10,087 nucleotides of DNA from an uncultured Cetobacterium sp. Lineage in GTDB: Bacteria; Fusobacteriota; Fusobacteriia; Fusobacteriales; Fusobacteriaceae. Position numbers and translations under genes: made by a program. Within the stretch, counting starts at the first letter, position 1; each line of letters begins with the position of its first letter. The stretch is from contig CAAFWD010000188.1 in NCBI GenBank assembly GCA_900766645.1, forward strand, positions 1 through 10,087. Reading direction: 5' to 3'. The notes under the pieces are model-generated. The model had not been told where the DNA came from, did not search any database, and worked only from the letters and a program-made list of their open reading frames with translations. Below are positions 4,818-10,087 of this stretch, in pieces.

Positions 4818-7757
4818 ATGAGAAATATTGAAGATTCAAAAAATTTTAAAATAAATAGATTAAAATCACACTCTTATCATAATTATACTAGTGATGGAAT
4901 AGTGTGGAAATATAGTTTGAATGGAGAATGGGATTTTTTATATTATACAAACCTTGATTGGATGAAAATAAAAGTTCCAGGTCATATGGAGCTACAGGGG
5001 TTTGGTTCACCTCAATATGTAAATACAATGTATCCTTGGGATGGAGTAGAGAAATTATTGCCAGGAGAAGTACCGCATAACAATCCATATGGAACATATA
5101 GAAAAGAGATTGTAATTCCTAAGGAGTGGAAAGGTAAGGATGTATTTATCTCTTTTCAAGGAGTAGAATCATGCTTAGAACTTTATTGTAATGGAGAGTT
5201 TGTTGGATATAGTGAAGATACATTTACTCCAAATGATTTTGAACTTACAAAGTTTTTAAAAGAGAATGACAATGTAATTGAAGTTAAAGTATATAAATGG
5301 TGTAGTGGAAGTTGGTTAGAGGATCAAGATTTTTGGAGACTTTCTGGAATTTTTAGAGATGTATTTTTATATTCTAAACCTGAGGTTCATATAGAGGATA
5401 TGTTTTTAACATCTTATTTAGAAGAGGATTTTAAAAGAGGAATTTTAAAAGGTAATTTTGAACTTATATGTGATAAAGAAAAAGTTATAGATATTCAAAT
5501 GGAACTTTGGAAAGATGGGAATTTAATAGAGAAAGTTCAAAAAAGTGAAATAAAAATAGAAAGTAATAAAATAATAAAGTTAGAAAAAACAATTGATCAA
5601 CCTTTACTTTGGAGTGCTGAAATTCCAAATCTTTATGTTGTAAAAATTAGAGTAAATGATTCAAAAACTAAAAAAGAGTATGAATTAGTAGAGCAAAAAT
5701 TTGGATTTAGAAAAGTAGAGATAAGAGATAATATTATTTTATTTAACGGAAAGCGTTTAATTTTAAAAGGGGTTAATCGTCACGAATTTAATTGTTATAG
5801 AGGAAGAGCGATAACAGAAGAGGATATGTTATTTGACATAAAATTTTTGAAAGATAATAATTTCAATGCTGTTAGAGCTTCTCATTATCCTAATCAAAAC
5901 AGGTGGTATGAGCTTTGTGATGAATATGGATTATATGTAATTGATGAAGCAAATTTAGAAACTCATGGAACTTGGCAGATATTAGGGAAACCTAATTCAG
6001 ATAATGTTATTCCAAATAATAGTCCAGAATGGTTAGATAATATTTTAGATAGAGCTCAATCAATGTTTGATAAAGATAAAAATCATCCATCTATAATTAT
6101 GTGGTCTTGTGGAAATGAATCTTTTGGTGGAGAAAATCTTTATATAATGTCAGAGTTTCTAAGAGGGTTAGATTCAACAAGAATTATTCATTATGAAGGA
6201 ATATTTTGGGATAGAAGATATGATGGAACATCAGATGTTGAAAGTAGAATGTATGCAAAAGTTGATGAAATAGAAAAATATTTAATTGAAACACCAGAAA
6301 AACCATTTGTTTTATGTGAATATAGCCATGCTATGGGAAACTCAAATGGAAATCTTAATAAATATACAGAGTTAGAAGATAAATATCCTATGTATCAAGG
6401 TGGGTTTATATGGGATTATATAGACCAGGCATTAATAAAGAAAGATAGAAATGGGAATGAGTTTTTAGCCTATGGTGGAGATTTTGATGATAGACCAACT
6501 GATTATAATTTTTGTGTAAATGGACTTATTTATGCAGACAGAAAACCTTCTCCAAAAATGCAAGAGGTAAAACAATTATTTTCTGATTTTAAAATTGAAG
6601 TGAAAGAAAATTATTTTGAAATAAAGAATAAAAGTTTATTTACAAATACAGATATATTCAAAACAATTATAAAGTTATTAAAAGATGGTGTAGAAATAAA
6701 TAGAGAAGAAAGAATTTGCCAAGTTGAACCTGAATCTGTAAAAGAATTTCCTTTAAATTTAGACTTTCAAGGAATATCAGGGGAGTACACAATTGAAATC
6801 ACACTAAATACAGAGGAAAGAGAGATAACTTTTGGACAGTATATTTTTAAAATAGAAGAAAGTGAAAATCAAAATTTTTATGAAAAACCGGAGTTAATTT
6901 TAGGCGGATTTAATATAGGAGTTAAAGGAGATAATTTCCATTGTATTTTTTCAAAAATGTATGGAGGATTAATATCTCTTAAATATTTTGGAAAAGAGTA
7001 TATAGATGGAGTAGTTTTACCAAATTTTTGGAGAGCTCCAACAGATAACGATAGAGGGAACAAAATGTCTTTTAGATACGCTCAGTGGAAGATAGCATCT
7101 ATGTATCCTAAAATGAAGGATGTAAAAGTTATAGAGGGAAATAACTTTGTAGAAATTATATATGATTATGAACTTCCAACAAATCCTATAACAAATTGCT
7201 TTATAATGTATAGAGTTTATAAAAATGGAAAAATAGATGTAGGAATGGAGTATATAGGAGTAGAAGGATTATCAAATATTCCACTAGTAGGAATGACTTA
7301 TAAACTTCCTATAGAAAATTCTAATATAAGATGGTATGGTATGGGTCCTGATGAAAACTATATAGATAGATGTCATGGAGCAAGACTTGGAATATTTGAA
7401 ACAGATATTTATAAAAATATGAGTCAATATATAATCCCTCAAGAGTGTGGAAATAGGATTGGAACTAGATGGGTAGAAATATTAGATACTAAAGGAGAAG
7501 GGATTAAAGTGTCAGGATATATTCCTTTTGAATTTAGTACTCTTCCTTATACTGTAAATGAGATTGAAAATGCAACTCATCATCATAAACTTCCAAAAGG
7601 AAATAACTGTGTTTTAAATATAAATAAGATTCAAATGGGTGTTGGAGGAGATGATTCGTGGGGAGCAACAACACATGATGAATATTTAATTCCATCAAAT
7701 CAAAATATAATTTTTAGATATACAATAGAAAGTATAAAAAAAGCAGCTAAAATATAG
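4818..7757 (+). CDS. lacZ: Beta-galactosidase, glycoside hydrolase family 2
   Basis: A 979-residue LacZ-type enzyme that hydrolyses terminal beta-galactosides such as lactose, slightly shorter than the 1024-residue E. coli enzyme. Order: N-terminal sugar-binding domain (about 30-190, with SPQYVNTMYPWDG and NNPYGTYRK), immunoglobulin-like domain (about 190-300), TIM barrel (about 302-590) and C-terminal beta-gal small-chain domain (about 690-970, ending with GVGGDDSWG). The acid/base is Glu434 in CGNES and the nucleophile Glu501 in CEYSHAMGNS. Glu381 and His383 in NLETHG match the E. coli magnesium ligands, as does Glu434. There is no signal peptide, so it acts in the cytoplasm. No lac permease, repressor or galactose gene adjoins it, so substrate entry must depend on genes elsewhere. 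The relative EbgA is a less likely label because no EbgC gene follows. The frame is intact. Confidence 0.93.
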   Translation: MRNIEDSKNFKINRLKSHSYHNYTSDGIVWKYSLNGEWDFLYYTNLDWMKIKVPGHMELQGFGSPQYVNTMYPWDGVEKLLPGEVPHNNPYGTYRKEIVIPKEWKGKDVFISFQGVESCLELYCNGEFVGYSEDTFTPNDFELTKFLKENDNVIEVKVYKWCSGSWLEDQDFWRLSGIFRDVFLYSKPEVHIEDMFLTSYLEEDFKRGILKGNFELICDKEKVIDIQMELWKDGNLIEKVQKSEIKIESNKIIKLEKTIDQPLLWSAEIPNLYVVKIRVNDSKTKKEYELVEQKFGFRKVEIRDNIILFNGKRLILKGVNRHEFNCYRGRAITEEDMLFDIKFLKDNNFNAVRASHYPNQNRWYELCDEYGLYVIDEANLETHGTWQILGKPNSDNVIPNNSPEWLDNILDRAQSMFDKDKNHPSIIMWSCGNESFGGENLYIMSEFLRGLDSTRIIHYEGIFWDRRYDGTSDVESRMYAKVDEIEKYLIETPEKPFVLCEYSHAMGNSNGNLNKYTELEDKYPMYQGGFIWDYIDQALIKKDRNGNEFLAYGGDFDDRPTDYNFCVNGLIYADRKPSPKMQEVKQLFSDFKIEVKENYFEIKNKSLFTNTDIFKTIIKLLKDGVEINREERICQVEPESVKEFPLNLDFQGISGEYTIEITLNTEEREITFGQYIFKIEESENQNFYEKPELILGGFNIGVKGDNFHCIFSKMYGGLISLKYFGKEYIDGVVLPNFWRAPTDNDRGNKMSFRYAQWKIASMYPKMKDVKVIEGNNFVEIIYDYELPTNPITNCFIMYRVYKNGKIDVGMEYIGVEGLSNIPLVGMTYKLPIENSNIRWYGMGPDENYIDRCHGARLGIFETDIYKNMSQYIIPQECGNRIGTRWVEILDTKGEGIKVSGYIPFEFSTLPYTVNEIENATHHHKLPKGNNCVLNINKIQMGVGGDDSWGATTHDEYLIPSNQNIIFRYTIESIKKAAKI

Positions 7758-7766
7758 CTGCTTTTT
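7736..7766. terminator. Bidirectional terminator shared by lacZ and malQ
   Basis: AAAAAGCAGCTA (7738-7749) and TAGCTGCTTTTT (7755-7766) form a perfect 12-bp stem around AAATA. The lacZ stop codon TAG (7755-7757) lies in the second arm, so lacZ's last codons encode half of the hairpin. On the plus strand the tail is TTTTT. On the minus strand it is TTTTTTT (7736-7742), directly after the malQ stop at 7766-7768. It therefore serves both convergent genes, whose coding regions are only 8 bp apart. Confidence 0.88.
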
Positions 7767-9247
7767 CATATTCTAGAATACTTTGTTATAAGTTCTTTAT
7801 AGTTTAGATTTATATTATTTTCATAATTATTTTCCAACATCCATATCCAATTATTTATTGTAGTTCCGGGAGTATTCATTCTAGCAAATTTTCCTAAAGA
7901 AAGAAGATCTTGCATTTGAAAAATTACAACATTGGAATCAGAAACTAAAAGAGATTTTACCATGAGAGCATAAATATTTTCTTCTGAAAAATCTTTTATA
8001 AAATTTTTTAGATATTCTTTGGAATAGTTTTTTAACTCTTCAGAAAGAGATTCTCTCCACTCTTCAAAAGTTTGATTGTCATGAGTTCCAATATATGAAA
8101 CACTATTTTTTATAAACTTATGGGGAAGATATTGATTATTCTCATTAAAGTCAAAAGCAAACTCTAAAATATTCATACCTGGAAAATTAGTTTTATTTAA
8201 AAGTTTCTTAACATTTGAAGTGAGAAAACCAAGGTCTTCTGCAATTGTATTGTCAGTATTTAAATCTTTTCTTAAAGAATTAAAAAAATCAAAATTAGGT
8301 CCAGTACACCATTCTCCATTCTTTGCAGTTTTTGATTTTGAAGAGATACTCCAAAATGATTCAAAGCCTCTAAAGTGATCTAATCTAATAATATCGTAAA
8401 GTTTAAAGGAATACTTTATTCGTTCTTTCCACCAAAGATAGTTATGCTTTTTTAGGCTTTTCCAGTTATAGGTAGGCATTCCCCAAAGCTGTCCATTTTT
8501 ACTAAAGTTATCAGGAGGAACACCTCCAACTTTTGTAATCTTTTTATATTTATTGTATGAAAAATATTTGGTATATCTCCAAGTATCTGAACTGTCACCT
8601 GAAACATAAAATGGTATATCTCCAATAATTTTTATGTTTTTTTCATGAGCGTATTTTTTTATATTATCCCATTGAGAATGAAATAAATATTGTAAAAATT
8701 TTTGGTATAAAATATCTTTAGAATATTTTTTTAATACATATTGAATATCTTTTTTTGAATGAAATTTGTATTTTTTTGGCCAACTTTTCCAGGGGTTATA
8801 TGAAAAATTTTCTTTGAGAGTTAAAAATAAAGAAAAATTATCTAGCCAAAAGGAATTTTTTTTTATAAATAGTAAAAATTTTTCATCATTAGTTTTATAA
8901 AAATTTTCAAAGGCTATTTTAAAAATTTGTTCTTTAAAAATTTTAACTTTATCATAATCAACTTGAGTTTCTGAGAAAATTATATTTGGAATATCTTTTT
9001 TTGAAATAAGATTTAATTGGATTAAATTTTCTAGATCTATAAATAATGGATTCCCACCAAAAGCTGAAAGAGTTTGATAGGGAGAATTGCCAAAGCCAGT
9101 TACTCCCAAAGGTAAAATTTGCCAATATTTAAAATTATTTTCGTGTAAAAAATCAATAAATCTAAAAGCGGTTGATCCAAAATCACCGATACCATATTTA
9201 GAAGGTAATGACGAGATATGTAAAAGAACACCAGCCCCTCTATCCAT
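7766..9247 (-). CDS. malQ: 4-alpha-glucanotransferase (amylomaltase), GH77
   Basis: A 493-residue cytoplasmic enzyme that transfers glucan segments between malto-oligosaccharides, releasing glucose; the length is typical of bacterial MalQ. The N-terminus RGAGVLLHISSLPSKYGIGD and the GNSPYQTLSAFGGNPLFID stretch (53-71) are family hallmarks. The GH77 catalytic residues are in place: nucleophile Asp290 in RLDHFRGF, acid/base Glu337 in AEDLG and Asp390 in GTHDNQT. The middle (about 100-200) is very lysine-, phenylalanine- and asparagine-rich, reflecting low GC rather than an evident insertion. The ATG at 9247 has a good ribosome site (GGAGGC, complement of 9253-9258). The gap to rubrerythrin is 47 bp and holds the rubrerythrin terminator but no clear promoter, so malQ depends on read-through or a promoter inside rubrerythrin. 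No glycogen or maltose-transport gene adjoins it. Confidence 0.93.
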   Translation of the reverse strand: MDRGAGVLLHISSLPSKYGIGDFGSTAFRFIDFLHENNFKYWQILPLGVTGFGNSPYQTLSAFGGNPLFIDLENLIQLNLISKKDIPNIIFSETQVDYDKVKIFKEQIFKIAFENFYKTNDEKFLLFIKKNSFWLDNFSLFLTLKENFSYNPWKSWPKKYKFHSKKDIQYVLKKYSKDILYQKFLQYLFHSQWDNIKKYAHEKNIKIIGDIPFYVSGDSSDTWRYTKYFSYNKYKKITKVGGVPPDNFSKNGQLWGMPTYNWKSLKKHNYLWWKERIKYSFKLYDIIRLDHFRGFESFWSISSKSKTAKNGEWCTGPNFDFFNSLRKDLNTDNTIAEDLGFLTSNVKKLLNKTNFPGMNILEFAFDFNENNQYLPHKFIKNSVSYIGTHDNQTFEEWRESLSEELKNYSKEYLKNFIKDFSEENIYALMVKSLLVSDSNVVIFQMQDLLSLGKFARMNTPGTTINNWIWMLENNYENNINLNYKELITKYSRI

Positions 9248-9265
9248 AATAAGCCTCCATAATAT

Positions 9266-9290
9266 AAAAATAGGGGAGACGACTCCCCTA
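9266..9290 (-). terminator. Rho-independent terminator after rubrerythrin
   Basis: Read on the minus strand, TAGGGGAG, a TCGT loop and CTCCCCTA form a perfect 8-bp GC-rich stem followed by TTTTT (9266-9270). It starts 4 nt after the rubrerythrin stop and ends 18 nt before the malQ start, so it controls or blocks read-through into malQ. Confidence 0.85.
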
Positions 9291-9294
9291 AAAA

Positions 9295-9837
9295 TTAAAA
9301 GTTAGAATTTTCAATCATAAAGTATGCTCTAGCATGATCACATACTGGACAAACTCCAGGAGCTTCTTTTCCTTCGTGGATATGACCACAGTTTGAACAC
9401 TCCCATTTTTGAGGGAAATCTTTTTTAAAAACTCTTCCCTCTTTAATATTATCATGAAGTTCTAAATATCTAGCTTCATGTCTTTTTTCTATTTTTCCAA
9501 CTTCAGCAAGTAAAAAAGCAATATGATCAAATCCTTCTTCACGTGCAGTCGCTGCAAATTCTTCATACATGTCAGTCCACTCATAGTTTTCACCGAAAGC
9601 AGCGTCTTTTAAATTATCTAAAGTAGACTTAATTTCTCCACCACACAGAAGCTTAAACCAAATTTTAGAGTGTTCTTCTTCGTTTTTAGCAGTTTCTTCA
9701 AAAAATTTGGCAATTTGATTAAGACCTTCTTTTTTTGCTTTACTTGCATAGAAAGTATATTTTCCTCTAGCTTGTGATTCACCAGCAAATGCTGTCCATA
9801 GATTTTGTTCTGTTTTAGTTCCCTTTAAGTCTTTCAT
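9295..9837 (-). CDS. rbr: Rubrerythrin
   Basis: A 180-residue non-haem iron protein that reduces hydrogen peroxide in the cytoplasm of anaerobes, drawing electrons from NAD(P)H by way of rubredoxin-type carriers. The four-helix ferritin-like domain (about 5-135) supplies the di-iron site: Glu20, Glu53-x2-His56 and Glu117-x2-His120, plus glutamates of the EEFAATAREEGF segment (92-103). The C-terminal rubredoxin-like domain holds CSNC at 147-150 and CPVC at 163-166, enough for one FeS4 site. Length and domain order match classical rubrerythrin. The start is fixed by a perfect AGGAGG ribosome site (complement of 9843-9848). It has its own terminator and lies divergent from two tRNA genes. I see no convincing PerR-type operator. 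Confidence 0.95.
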   Translation of the reverse strand: MKDLKGTKTEQNLWTAFAGESQARGKYTFYASKAKKEGLNQIAKFFEETAKNEEEHSKIWFKLLCGGEIKSTLDNLKDAAFGENYEWTDMYEEFAATAREEGFDHIAFLLAEVGKIEKRHEARYLELHDNIKEGRVFKKDFPQKWECSNCGHIHEGKEAPGVCPVCDHARAYFMIENSNF

Positions 9838-9866
9838 AAAAACCTCCTATTTTTTAAAAAAATACA

Positions 9867-9895
9867 TTGACATATTATATTTTTTATGATATAAT
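9867..9895 (+). promoter_or_regulatory. Strong consensus promoter of the tRNA genes
   Basis: TTGACA at 9867-9872 and TATAAT at 9890-9895 are both perfect consensus with a 17-bp spacer, and TGA just before the -10 (9887-9889) gives an extended -10. The start near 9902 leaves about 17 nt of leader before tRNA-Arg. Such a promoter suits highly expressed stable RNA. It is embedded between the rubrerythrin start and the tRNAs and overlaps the rubrerythrin promoter. Confidence 0.8.
9874..9879 (-). promoter_or_regulatory. Likely -10 element of the rubrerythrin promoter
   Basis: A perfect TATAAT on the minus strand (complement of 9874-9879) lies 36 bp upstream of the rubrerythrin ATG. No good -35 sits 16-18 bp further up (CTAAAA at 17 bp), so the promoter may be activator-dependent or rely on A-T-rich upstream contacts. 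It overlaps the spacer of the divergent tRNA promoter. Confidence 0.4.
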
Positions 9896-9918
9896 TTTTT
9901 AGTCTTCAAAAAATAAAT

Positions 9919-9995
<77 letters not shown>

Positions 9996-10004
9996 TTTAT
10001 ATAT

Positions 10005-10080
<76 letters not shown>

Positions 10081-10087
10081 TTTGAGA

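Noticed and set aside
9868..9896. PerR-type operator at the rubrerythrin promoter.
   Set aside because: The inverted ATTATAT/ATATAAT arms are 8 bp apart, unlike the compact PerR box, and are fully explained as two opposed -10 boxes.

Overview
The window is strongly AT-rich, with lysine-, asparagine- and isoleucine-heavy proteins, arginine codons almost all AGA, strong GGAGG-type ribosome binding sites and near-consensus TTGACA/TATAAT promoters. The partial gene at the left edge encodes a signal-peptide protein that looks like an outer-membrane protein, so the host is probably a diderm. This combination, with rubrerythrin as an oxygen-defence protein, fits an anaerobe of the Fusobacteriota (Fusobacterium or Cetobacterium type). 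That placement is inference from composition and gene content.

Layout: (1) 1-173, minus: the start of a secreted, probably outer-membrane protein, with a consensus promoter carrying two 25-bp direct repeats. (2) 305-4093, minus: a tight operon in transcription order of a YgjP-like metallopeptidase (frame broken at an A8 run), a UPF0397-type ECF S component, a double-ATPase EcfA and EcfT, ending in a clear terminator. (3) 4225-4671, plus: an exported TSCPD-domain protein with its own promoter, dyad operator and terminator. (4) 4818-7757, plus: LacZ-type beta-galactosidase. (5) 7766-9247, minus: 4-alpha-glucanotransferase MalQ, convergent with lacZ and sharing a bidirectional terminator with it. 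(6) 9295-9837, minus: rubrerythrin. (7) 9919-10080, plus: tRNA-Arg(UCU) and tRNA-Thr(UGU), divergent from rubrerythrin with interlocked promoters.

How the genes work together: the ECF genes supply all parts of one vitamin-type importer (S, A-A, T), whose substrate the sequence does not reveal. lacZ and malQ both act on sugars (lactose-type galactosides and malto-oligosaccharides), but they are separate transcription units with no transporter beside them. Rubrerythrin and the tRNAs are housekeeping.

No mobile element, CRISPR array, phage gene or obvious defence system is visible. The points most worth a second look are the A8 frameshift in the metallopeptidase, the paired repeats at the outer-membrane-protein promoter, and the exported cysteine-rich TSCPD protein with a dyad filling its promoter spacer.
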